From positions 496,001 to 560,000 of the forward strand of contig NZ_JQMP01000001.1 of assembly GCF_000744775.1 (NCBI RefSeq): 64,000 bases of DNA. Direction: 5' to 3'. This DNA is from Thermorudis peleae (lineage in GTDB: Bacteria > Chloroflexota > Chloroflexia > Thermomicrobiales > Thermomicrobiaceae). Shown piece after piece: positions 21,769-29,512 of the stretch. The notes below the pieces were generated by a model. It searched no databases. It saw only the letters and a list, made by a program, of their open reading frames with translations, and was not told the origin of the DNA. The translations under genes were made by a program, and so were the position numbers. Positions within the stretch are counted from its first letter, which is position 1, and each line of letters begins with the position of its first letter.

Positions 21769-21798
21769 CTGGGGGCGCATAGCGGTATGCGCCCCCAG
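21769..21798 (+). terminator. Terminator hairpin after the metY fusion gene
   Basis: A perfect 12-bp inverted repeat (CTGGGGGCGCAT and its complement) around a 6-base loop lies 93 bases after the stop. It has no T tract but is very stable. Confidence 0.55.
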
Positions 21799-21947
21799 CA
21801 CAGCGTAGGCACTACTCAGATGCGCGTCCACCCTGGCCTTCCTGCTGGGTGTGGACGACCGTAAAGGCTATTGGACGCGGTACACCCCAAGCCGTTTGAG
21901 AGATTCCTAATCTGCACAAAGCATAAAAACAGAGAAGGCCATAGGAT

Positions 21948-21976
21948 GAAGAGGGAGTCGTGGCGACTCCCTCTTC
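21948..21976 (-). terminator. Terminator hairpin for the ThDP-enzyme gene
   Basis: A perfect 13-bp inverted repeat (GAAGAGGGAGTCG and its complement) with a 3-base loop lies 28 bases past the minus-strand stop. It sits between convergent genes and could act on either strand. Confidence 0.65.
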
Positions 21977-22004
21977 GTTCTTCCGAAGAGGGCAATGCAG
22001 GGAG

Positions 22005-23768
22005 CTATGGACGAGCAAGAATGACGTCGAGCACGGCTGATTGGCCGGACAGTGCCCGCTCGATCCCACGTCGCAGCGCTGGCAACAGCATAGCTGGATC
22101 CTCGACGCGCTCGCCGTAGGCGCCAGCAGCCTCGGCAAGTTTGGCAAAGTCGGGAGGCGGCGTGAGTGTGATACCCGGATACTGGCCAGTTTGCACCGCG
22201 AAGCCAGTGGGGTAGGCTGCTCGCAGCGGCTGGAGCGTCGCGTTGTAACAGGCGTTGTTGCAGATGACAACGAGCACCGGTGCACCAACCTGGCTCGCTG
22301 TCCAGAGCATTGCCTCAGGCGCGCCGAAGAGGAACGAGCCGTCACCGACAAGCGCCATAACCGGGCGATCAGGCAGCGCGAGCTTCACACCGAGAGCCGC
22401 GCCTAGTCCCCAGCCCAGGCCTGAGCCACCACTCTGGAACCAGCTGCCCGGTCGCTCAACCTGCATCTGGCAGTAGAGCGGCACCTGGCTCGTGACAGCC
22501 TCGTCGACGACAATCAGGTCGGGATGCTCCTGGCGCAGCTGCTCAAGGCACGTACCAAGCCAGCTGACGCCAATTGGCTGCATGTTCGCCTGCGCCCGAG
22601 CATCCTTCTCCCACTGGGCACGCAAGGCCGCGTGCTGAGCTGCACATGCTGCGCGCCGCTTCGCGAGCCGTTCGTGGTCAGCCGGACGCAAACGCTCGGC
22701 TACCATCTCAGCCAGCAGCGGCAGCGCCTGGGCCGTATCACAGGGCACCACGAGATCGACCGGGAAGCTCCAGAGCGGGATTGTGACGTTGACAGGATCA
22801 AGGCCAAGCGCAACGACGCGGGCGTCGGGGTGGGGGTGACGGCGCGTCGGAATGTACGGCACGTCGTGGTCGAGCACAAGCACGAGATCGGCTTCCTCCA
22901 GACCGGTTTCCAGCCCGTAGTTGTAGCCAAGGTGAAGCGGATGCGTCGACGGGAAGTTCGCCCGGCTGCGCCACTCGATGACCGGGAGAGCGAGCAGATC
23001 AGCCAGCTGTAACAGGCCGTTCCAGCCCGCCGACGTCCGCCCAACCGCTGACGTCAGCACAAGCGGTCGCTCAGCCTGGACGAGCCAGTCGGCAATGCGC
23101 TCCAGCGCAGCCGGGTCGCCTGCCCCGAGACGAGCTGGGGCAAAACGGTTGGGCTGCGGCTGCTGGCCGACATCTGGCGCCATCAGCACCTCACGGGGGA
23201 GCGTCAGGTAGACCGGTCCAGGAGGGTCAGAGCAGGCAACTTGGAAGGCACGGGCAATCGCTTCGCCAAGCTGGTCAGGACGACGGACCTCGTACTCCCA
23301 TTTAACATAATTGCGGACAATACCGTGCTGATCTCGCTGCTCCTGAAGCCAGTGGATGTATGTATCACGGGTACCGCGAATGGTTGGGTCAGTTGTGTAA
23401 GGAGCACGGCCGGCGCTGATGAAGACGGCGGCGCGTCCGCGCTGAGCATTATGGAGCATCGCGCCGAGATTCTGCGTGCCGACGTCAACGTGGACGAGCA
23501 CAGCCTGGGGGCGGCCGCTCGCTGCATAGAAGCCGTGAGCTGCGGCTAAGGCTACGACTTCGAATGGGCAGAGGACGACGGTCGGCGCGGGTAGGCCGAG
23601 TGCCTGGCGTCGGGCGATCGCTTCTTGGACAGGGAAAGTGTCAGTGCCGGGATTAAGGAAGAGGTGGCTGACGCCCTGGGCAAGGAGCGCAGCGACATAG
23701 GCATCGGCGGCATCAACAGGCTCGGCAGGCGGCGTGGCTGTCACGTGGGCAGTAGCTGGCTCGACCAT
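22005..23768 (-). CDS. ThDP-dependent enzyme, acetolactate synthase large-subunit-like
   Basis: This 587-residue enzyme uses thiamine diphosphate. It has an N-terminal PYR domain (FLNPGTDTFPVQEA; activator Glu in CPFEVVALAAAHG), a central TPP_enzyme_M domain (about 205-330), and a C-terminal PP domain with the GDGSFLF...NN cofactor motif. It is a stand-alone large subunit with no ilvN nearby. It is closer to the annotated acetolactate synthase-like and benzoylformate decarboxylase-like proteins than to anabolic IlvB. The ATG at 23766-23768 is preceded by AAAGGAG. The substrate is unknown; a 2-oxo acid is expected. Confidence 0.85.
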   Translation of the reverse strand: MVEPATAHVTATPPAEPVDAADAYVAALLAQGVSHLFLNPGTDTFPVQEAIARRQALGLPAPTVVLCPFEVVALAAAHGFYAASGRPQAVLVHVDVGTQNLGAMLHNAQRGRAAVFISAGRAPYTTDPTIRGTRDTYIHWLQEQRDQHGIVRNYVKWEYEVRRPDQLGEAIARAFQVACSDPPGPVYLTLPREVLMAPDVGQQPQPNRFAPARLGAGDPAALERIADWLVQAERPLVLTSAVGRTSAGWNGLLQLADLLALPVIEWRSRANFPSTHPLHLGYNYGLETGLEEADLVLVLDHDVPYIPTRRHPHPDARVVALGLDPVNVTIPLWSFPVDLVVPCDTAQALPLLAEMVAERLRPADHERLAKRRAACAAQHAALRAQWEKDARAQANMQPIGVSWLGTCLEQLRQEHPDLIVVDEAVTSQVPLYCQMQVERPGSWFQSGGSGLGWGLGAALGVKLALPDRPVMALVGDGSFLFGAPEAMLWTASQVGAPVLVVICNNACYNATLQPLRAAYPTGFAVQTGQYPGITLTPPPDFAKLAEAAGAYGERVEDPAMLLPALRRGIERALSGQSAVLDVILARP

Positions 23769-23939
23769 CGACGATGCTCCTTTCGCGTGCACGCATGATA
23801 CGCGAGTGATGACAATGCTCCTAGTGGCTAGGCTAGGGACCTTGCACAGGTTGGTCAAGCCTGCTGGTTGGCATAGCTGAACAGACGCAGCAGCCAATGA
23901 CGCCGTACGGCCGTGATACAGGCAGTGTGGAAGGCCAGC

Positions 23940-24935
23940 CTAGCCAATGGTGATAGGGTGACTGGCCGAAACGCCGTCGCAGGTCACGGTAACTGTGCCG
24001 GTCCCTGGGCGGGTGCTTGTACCGATCTTCCATGACCAACTCACTCGGCCATCAGCACCAGCGTCACGCGGAACGAGTCCCTGAGCCTGGCTGGCTGTGC
24101 CCGCCGGTGTTCGATACTGGATCGTACAGTGCGCACCCGGCCGAGTCTGGACAACAACCGAGGCTGTACTGCCTGGCGGACCGCCAGTAACACTCACGAA
24201 GACGACGCCGCTTGCTGCAGCCGTTGTGGCGGGCGAAGCTGACGAGGCCATCGGCGTTGGGGTCGCTGCTGGCGCGCCGAAGGCCGGGCATGCGCCCCAC
24301 AGCCCACGCCGCTGGGCTTGGGCCTGTACCTGTGCCTGGCGAAACCATTCAGCGTACTTGACATCAGGCGGGATGGTGAGCACTTGGGCATAGCCTTGTG
24401 CGACGAGTTCATAATTCAGCATCCGTCGCCCATCTGGCTGGTCAAGCCAGACGTAGCGCAAGAGCCGGCCGTACTGATCAGTCTCGCTGACATCACGTTC
24501 AAGCAACACGCGGTTGTCAGCCCGAGCAATCATGTCCTGAGTGAATCGCGCAGCCTCAGCAGCGTAGCACTGCACCGGCTTCCGAGGATCACGTAGTTCC
24601 GGTGCATCCATACCGATCAACCGGATGCTGACGATACGACCGTTGAGGCTCACTTTGATGGTGTCGCCATCAACCACCTCGGTGACGGGATACGGGCCGT
24701 CAAGCACCGGGCCGCTCGACGTTGACGCCGGTGTGGCCATCACCGAGGGCTGAGCAGATTGGGTAGGCTGCGTTGCAAGCCAAGCGGTCGGAGTTGCCGC
24801 CAATGTCGCAGCTGAGCGCGGTGGTGACGTGGGGCTCGTCGTCGCTGCCGGCTGCACATTAGGCGTCTTCGTCGGGGCAGTACAGGCCATTAACAGTACG
24901 AGCAGAACAACGATCCAAAGCCATCGCCGTTGCAT
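23940..24935 (-). CDS. Thermonuclease-family (SNase) lipoprotein
   Basis: This is a 331-residue exported protein. The signal peptide MQRRWLWIVVLLVLLMAC ends at lipidated Cys18. A Thr/Pro/Ser linker follows, then a staphylococcal nuclease domain (about 80-205). The domain has VVDGDTIKV, IRLIGMDAPEL (catalytic Arg and Ca-binding Asp), ETDQYGRLLRYVWL and AQAQRRGLW. A C-terminal region of about 90 residues looks like a beta domain (VTGGPPGSTASVVVQT). It may degrade extracellular nucleic acid for nutrients. The ATG at 24933-24935 has AAGGAG upstream and lies 25 bases after the nitroreductase gene, in the F420 operon strand order. Confidence 0.87.
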   Translation of the reverse strand: MQRRWLWIVVLLVLLMACTAPTKTPNVQPAATTSPTSPPRSAATLAATPTAWLATQPTQSAQPSVMATPASTSSGPVLDGPYPVTEVVDGDTIKVSLNGRIVSIRLIGMDAPELRDPRKPVQCYAAEAARFTQDMIARADNRVLLERDVSETDQYGRLLRYVWLDQPDGRRMLNYELVAQGYAQVLTIPPDVKYAEWFRQAQVQAQAQRRGLWGACPAFGAPAATPTPMASSASPATTAAASGVVFVSVTGGPPGSTASVVVQTRPGAHCTIQYRTPAGTASQAQGLVPRDAGADGRVSWSWKIGTSTRPGTGTVTVTCDGVSASHPITIG

Positions 24936-24960
24936 CAGTGGGCTCCTTGGCGATGCACCG

Positions 24961-25617
24961 CTACTCCCAGCGGACAATCAGCTCGGCAAGCGGACGACGT
25001 GGCCGGCGTTGGGGATCAGCAGCAGCATAGCCAAGCGTCACGAGCGCATGGGGGATAAGCTCCTCCGGCAAGCCGAGCACCTGTCTGACGGTTGCTGGGC
25101 AAAAGAGTGGCGCACACATCCATCCGGTGTCAAGACCAAGGCGATAGGACATCAGGAGGGCATTTTGCACCGCCGCTCCGAGGCTCTGGATCGCCATAAT
25201 CTCTTCAGCAGCCTGCCGCTCGGAATCGGGGTAACGATCGAGGTCGCCAAGGAAGAGGCAGAAGAGCAGCAACACCGGTGCCTCGCGCAGCCGACGCTGC
25301 GAGCCGGCGACACGCTGGGCGATCCGCTCGGGGGCCTCGCCATCGAGGGCGAGCTGCCTGACCCAGGTGTCAGCCATGGCTTGGGCGAGCTGCTCCTTGC
25401 GTGCCGGCTCGGTAATCACGACGAATCGCCACGGCTGCGTGCCGTGAGGCGAAGGAGCCCAGGCTGCAGCTTCCAGCACCGCCTCGACGACCTCAGGTGG
25501 TATCGGGTCGCTCCGCATTCGGCGCACGGAGCGCCGCCCACGGATTAGCTCCGGTAGGTCGAGCGCCCGTTCACCTGGCAGGTGCAGTGCCCGCGCGCGT
25601 TCCATCGGCAGATTCAT
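24961..25617 (-). CDS. Nitroreductase-family protein, candidate dehydro-F420-0 reductase
   Basis: This is a 218-residue FMN-type nitroreductase. The opening RGRRSVRRMRSDPIPPEVVEAVLEAA and AAWAPSPHGTQPWRFVVIT, and the ending PHALVTLGYAA, match the C-terminal domain of mycobacterial FbiB. That domain reduces dehydro-F420-0 to F420-0 in the phosphoenolpyruvate-based pathway. Here the domain stands alone, in one strand run with cofD and cofC. Its start overlaps the EamA gene stop by 4 bases (ATGA). The function is inferred from similarity and operon; a general nitroreductase is the alternative. Confidence 0.75.
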   Translation of the reverse strand: MNLPMERARALHLPGERALDLPELIRGRRSVRRMRSDPIPPEVVEAVLEAAAWAPSPHGTQPWRFVVITEPARKEQLAQAMADTWVRQLALDGEAPERIAQRVAGSQRRLREAPVLLLFCLFLGDLDRYPDSERQAAEEIMAIQSLGAAVQNALLMSYRLGLDTGWMCAPLFCPATVRQVLGLPEELIPHALVTLGYAAADPQRRPRRPLAELIVRWE

Positions 25618-26564
25618 GAGGCGGCAGCGCGCGGCTCAGCTTCAGCTGGCTGCGGCGCCGGGATGCCGGTCAACGCCGTGATCGCCAGCCAGAGGATGAC
25701 GAAGCCGACAAGCTGCGTGCCGTTAATGCGTGCCCCGAGGAAGATCCAGTTCACGATAACAGCTGCAGCTGGGTAGGCCAGCTCGGCGAGCGTAGCGTAG
25801 GACGCGCGGGTACGACTCAACCCAGCATAGTAGATGAGCATGCCAGCCAGGCCAGGCACAAGCGCGAGGAAGAAGAGACGTAGTGGTTCATGTCCCAAGC
25901 CAGTGCGAACCGCTGGTACAAACGCGCCGTCGAATACAGCGAGTACTGCGAGGAATGGCAACGCTGAGAGGAAGCGCCCAGCCGTCAGCGTCGGGAAGTC
26001 CAGATCAGCGATCGTTAGCAAGTAGCGGCCAAAGACAGTCGCTGCGCCCCACAGTGTTGCCGCACCGATCGCCAGCGCTGCTGTCAGCAGGCGATCGCGC
26101 GGTAACTGCCAGAACGGCTCGAGGGTGCCAAAGGAGACAAGGTAAGCACCAACAAGCGCGACAGCGAAGCAGGGCCAGTACAGCCGGGGCAATCGTTCAC
26201 GGAGGAGCAACCCGGCTAATGCCACAGCGATCAACGGCTGCAGCTTCTGCAGCAGGATAACCGTCGTTGGGTTGCCGATCTTGAACGCCTCGGTGAAGAG
26301 CACGGTGGCAAGTCCTGAGCCACCCCAGCCGATGGCCAGCAGTGCCAGCCAGCCGCGTCCACTCAACTGGGCGAAGATGCGGCGCGCCATCCAGACAACC
26401 GGCAACGCATAGAGGGCAAGGAAAAGGTGCTCACAGAGCACGATCGCGGTTGCTGGCAGTTCGTTGGTCAGTGGCTTGCGGATCGGCGCATCCACTGCCC
26501 AGAGCGAGGCGCCGAGCGCCACCAGCACCACGCCCCAGCGCGTCACCCGATCCTTGTCCGTCAT
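25614..26564 (-). CDS. EamA/DMT-family transporter
   Basis: This is a 316-residue membrane protein with ten predicted helices in two EamA repeats (about 10-145 and 160-300). Drug/metabolite transporters of this family export or exchange small metabolites. The ATG at 26562-26564 follows GGGAGGG; an earlier in-frame ATG at 26600 has no such site. It sits between cofC and the nitroreductase in the F420 operon and could move an F420 precursor or be unrelated; no substrate can be assigned. Confidence 0.85.
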   Translation of the reverse strand: MTDKDRVTRWGVVLVALGASLWAVDAPIRKPLTNELPATAIVLCEHLFLALYALPVVWMARRIFAQLSGRGWLALLAIGWGGSGLATVLFTEAFKIGNPTTVILLQKLQPLIAVALAGLLLRERLPRLYWPCFAVALVGAYLVSFGTLEPFWQLPRDRLLTAALAIGAATLWGAATVFGRYLLTIADLDFPTLTAGRFLSALPFLAVLAVFDGAFVPAVRTGLGHEPLRLFFLALVPGLAGMLIYYAGLSRTRASYATLAELAYPAAAVIVNWIFLGARINGTQLVGFVILWLAITALTGIPAPQPAEAEPRAAAS

Positions 26565-26660
26565 TGCCGTCCCTCCCATCCTGTCGGTCACCGGGGCCAT
26601 TTAGCCGCGTTAGTGTGCAACGTTCCGCGCTATCGCCCTATTCCCAGTGGTCAGCGCTCG

Positions 26661-27275
26661 TCACTCGTCCCAAGCAACAGCCGTTGTTGGCAGTAGCCCC
26701 AGCTGTGCCGCATCATCCGGTGTATCGCAGTCAGCAGCCGTACCCCACGCCCAATATTCTCGAATGCATAACCCAGCCTGAGCAGCCACACGCCGATGCC
26801 TCCAGCGACTCCCTGGTCCGAACTGGGGATCGAGCGGTTTTGCTGCTGGCCACGCGAGCAGGTTCGTGCCTTGCCCGTGGCGATCTGGGGCCAGTACTGC
26901 TGTCGCGGCATCAGCTAAGGCAAGCAGGGCTGTGACGTTGGCAACGGTCAAGTGCGGTAGGTCGCCGAGCACGACCAGCAGTGTCCCCCATCCCTCAGCC
27001 TGGGCCAGCGCCTGTCCTTGCTGTACTGCCTCATTCAATCCACCAGCCGCCTGCCATAATCCACGCGTCCCGTATTGTTCTGCTAGCGCAAGAACCGTTT
27101 GGTCAGGCGTGACGACAACGACTGTGCCGACGCCCGGCGTGGCCTGCAATACCGTCACAACGTGCGCAAGCAACATCTGGACAAGCGCTTGCCGGGCAGC
27201 CGGATCGAATGCCGGAGCAAGCCGGCTCTTGGCTCGGTTCAGGTGCTGCACCGGCACAATGGCCAGAGCAGGCAT
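26661..27275 (-). CDS. cofC: Phosphoenolpyruvate/2-phospholactate guanylyltransferase CofC/FbiD
   Basis: This 204-residue nucleotidyltransferase activates phosphoenolpyruvate (or 2-phospho-L-lactate) with GTP for transfer to FO. The N-terminus LAIVPVQHLNRAKSRLAP and the motif VLGDLPHLT, followed by VLAPDRHGQGTNLLAWP, are characteristic of the family. The chosen ATG lies 2 bases after the cofD stop; a TTG at 27281 overlapping it by 4 bases (TTGA) is an alternative. The next step is CofD. Confidence 0.88.
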   Translation of the reverse strand: MPALAIVPVQHLNRAKSRLAPAFDPAARQALVQMLLAHVVTVLQATPGVGTVVVVTPDQTVLALAEQYGTRGLWQAAGGLNEAVQQGQALAQAEGWGTLLVVLGDLPHLTVANVTALLALADAATAVLAPDRHGQGTNLLAWPAAKPLDPQFGPGSRWRHRRVAAQAGLCIREYWAWGTAADCDTPDDAAQLGLLPTTAVAWDE

Positions 27276-27277
27276 TG

Positions 27278-28258
27278 TCAACCCTGCTCCACACGCTTAC
27301 CCAGCCGTTCGGCAAACGCCAGTGTCTCAGCCGCCAGCCGTTGCCGATCGGCCTCGGAGCGCATCACTGTATCAGTCACATACACCGCTATGCCAAGCTC
27401 CTCGATTACTGGTGCGAGCGCTGCATCCTGGTTGTCGATGACAATACCATCGAGGAAATCGGCGTAGAGTCGGGCAACGCCCCGAGGTGAGACCTCATGA
27501 CCGAGGGTCGCCAGCATGCGATCTGCCGGGCCCTTGAGCGCCTGGCCCGCGACGATCGGGCTTACTGCGACGATTGGGACATGGAGTGCTCGCAAGCGTT
27601 CGCGTAGGCCCGGCACGGCCACGATCGGCCCGATACTTACGATGGGGTTCGACGGGCAGAGCACAACCACCGCGGCAGCATCGAGTGCGGCCAGCACCTC
27701 AGGCGTCGGTCGGGCCCGTTCAATGCCGCCGAAGCGTACACCTACCACAGTGTCCTTCTGGCGGCGGCGTACGAAGTAGTCCTGAAACGGCAGGGAACCA
27801 GTAGGCGTCTCGACGATCGTCGGGACAGCCTCATCGCACATTGGCAGAATACGGGCGCGCACTCCGAGCGCAGCGGCAAGCTCAGCCGTCACATCGGTCA
27901 GCCGAGCGCCTGCGCGGAGGCGTTCCGTGCGGAGGATGTGGGTTGCGAGGTCACGGTCGCCCAGCCAGAACCAGGTTTCCCGGCCATATCGGCCAATCAT
28001 CCGCAGTGTGTGGTCGGTGTCGCCCAGGATCCCCCAGCCGGTCTGCGGATTGGCGATCCCGGCTAGAGTGTAGAGCACGGTATCGAGGTCAGGAGAGATA
28101 TGCAGGCCGTAAAGCGTAAAGTCGTCGCCGGTATTGACAATGACACACAAGCGTTCCTCAAGCCCATTCAACGCCAGACCATGAGAGAGCTTTGCGCCAC
28201 CAACGCCGCCAGCCAGTGCGACGACAAGCCCGCTGCCAGTTGCCGCCACTGTCTCCAT
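27278..28258 (-). CDS. cofD: 2-phospho-L-lactate (phosphoenolpyruvate) transferase CofD/FbiA
   Basis: This 326-residue enzyme transfers the activated phosphoenolpyruvyl or phospholactyl group to FO, making (dehydro-)F420-0. Clear family motifs are ALAGGVGGAKLSHGL (about 14-28), VNTGDDFTLYGLHISPDLDT (about 42-61) and VVLCPSNPIVSIGPI (about 195-210). The ATG has AAAGGGAG upstream. It is first in a minus-strand run with cofC, an EamA transporter and the nitroreductase. cofE, the gamma-glutamyl ligase, is not in the window. Confidence 0.93.
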   Translation of the reverse strand: METVAATGSGLVVALAGGVGGAKLSHGLALNGLEERLCVIVNTGDDFTLYGLHISPDLDTVLYTLAGIANPQTGWGILGDTDHTLRMIGRYGRETWFWLGDRDLATHILRTERLRAGARLTDVTAELAAALGVRARILPMCDEAVPTIVETPTGSLPFQDYFVRRRQKDTVVGVRFGGIERARPTPEVLAALDAAAVVVLCPSNPIVSIGPIVAVPGLRERLRALHVPIVAVSPIVAGQALKGPADRMLATLGHEVSPRGVARLYADFLDGIVIDNQDAALAPVIEELGIAVYVTDTVMRSEADRQRLAAETLAFAERLGKRVEQG

Positions 28259-28452
28259 GTTCTCCCTTTCTGCTGCCCGCTCGCCCTCGTCATAACATCT
28301 TCAGGATCGAGTCATCCCGCCGCATCATCAGGCGATGCTACTCCGCCGCCCGTTGCTGCGGCAACCGCTTCCACCGCGAGTGTCGTTCAGCAGTCTGCCT
28401 GCCAGTAGCAACGACGTGGAAGCTCGGTGAACACAGAGCAGTGCAGGAGGGG

Positions 28453-28481
28453 TTGACAGAAGGGGGAAGATTTCCGACAAT
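28453..28481 (+). promoter_or_regulatory. Promoter of the 87-residue Cys-rich protein gene
   Basis: TTGACA (28453-28458) and GACAAT (28476-28481) with 17-base spacing give a predicted leader of about 33 bases to the ATG at 28521. Confidence 0.6.
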
Positions 28482-28520
28482 AGTCCTACACCGTTCCCAG
28501 ACCAGTCAAAGGAGATCCCC

Positions 28521-28784
28521 ATGGGTGATGCCAACCATGTCGTTGAGACGATTCTTGCTCACCTCTGCGCCAAGGGGGTCTATGGCGACGTCACTGAGTG
28601 GTGTGAGACGCGCGCAGACTGCGTCTTCGTCGTCACCTGCCCCGATTGCGGCCAAGCCTTCACGCTGACCGAAGACGAACTCGCTCTCCTGCTCCAACGT
28701 AGCCGGGAACGTCAGGCATGTGGCGTGGCCCTGGCTGAAGACTGGAGCAACATCGTCCGCCGTATCGGCTACGGCCCAGCCTAA
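28521..28784 (+). CDS. Small Cys-rich protein of unknown function
   Basis: This is an 87-residue protein with AAAGGAG before its ATG and a near-consensus promoter, so it is very likely real. Six cysteines (16, 28, 34, 40, 43, 67) include a CPDC pair; together with Cys28 and Cys34 they could form a zinc site or a redox pair. The rest is predicted helical and acidic in the middle (TLTEDELALLL). No signal peptide or membrane segment is seen. It is divergent from cofD and ends 11 bases before the convergent glycosyltransferase-like gene. I do not recognise the family. Confidence 0.75.
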   Translation: MGDANHVVETILAHLCAKGVYGDVTEWCETRADCVFVVTCPDCGQAFTLTEDELALLLQRSRERQACGVALAEDWSNIVRRIGYGPA

Positions 28785-28795
28785 TCACCAGTGCA

Positions 28796-29512
28796 TCAGG
28801 CTTCGCGTCGCGGCGGTGCAGCTGCTACTCGCGCCAGGAGGAGCGTTGCTAGCTGCCGAGCCAGCGCAGTCGCGGTGTCAGCAGGCATCACCGCTTGGAC
28901 TGGAGTCGAGAGCCGCAGCACCTGCTCCTCCGGAAGACGGGCAACATACGCGGGAGCCCAGGCATTAGCACAGACGATGGCCGAGAAAGCCGCTGGATCG
29001 AGTGCTCCTGGTGTATTCGACACTGGCCCAGCGATAAGGCGCGCTCGCCACACGGCCGCCTCTGGTGAGTCGACAATGTCCAGGAGGTAGGTTTGCAAAT
29101 GCGGCCGGGTGAGGGCACCGACCCAGCCAGCAAGCGTCGCATCAACGCCCAGCTCAACGACCGCGATGTCGGCCGTGGCAAGCGTTCGTCCCAGCCACTC
29201 AACCAAGTCCGCGCCAAACCGACGCTCGTACGTGTGGTAGCGCAGCTGTGGGTGATCGTGCGCGAAAGCAGTCAGCGCGCGGGCGCCCTGCTGGCGCAGC
29301 AATGCCACGACCGCCGGATTTCCCCGTTCCTCGAGGAACAGCACCTCCTGCCCAGCGGCGACAAGTGCCTCACCGAACGCCCGCAGCACAGAGCAAGCAG
29401 GGTTTCCAACGTCCGACAGCACTGACCGCACAAAGAACACCCAGCGCCAGCGAGGCAGTGGCCCCCAATGAAGGCCATCTCCACGGTAGCCGTTGCCATG
29501 TTCAGGAACCAT
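28796..29512 (-). CDS. Glycosyltransferase-like protein of unknown function
   Basis: This is a 238-residue soluble protein. The N-terminal stretch RWVFFVRSVLSDVGNPACSVLRAF followed by EVLFLEERG looks like the first Rossmann unit of GT-B glycosyltransferases. The expected C-terminal nucleotide-sugar domain is short or absent, so it may be a minimal or degenerate member. A perfect AGGAGG site lies 5 bases before the ATG, and the gene overlaps the debranching-type enzyme by 11 bases, so both act in one operon and probably on one polysaccharide. Confidence 0.6.
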   Translation of the reverse strand: MVPEHGNGYRGDGLHWGPLPRWRWVFFVRSVLSDVGNPACSVLRAFGEALVAAGQEVLFLEERGNPAVVALLRQQGARALTAFAHDHPQLRYHTYERRFGADLVEWLGRTLATADIAVVELGVDATLAGWVGALTRPHLQTYLLDIVDSPEAAVWRARLIAGPVSNTPGALDPAAFSAIVCANAWAPAYVARLPEEQVLRLSTPVQAVMPADTATALARQLATLLLARVAAAPPRREA

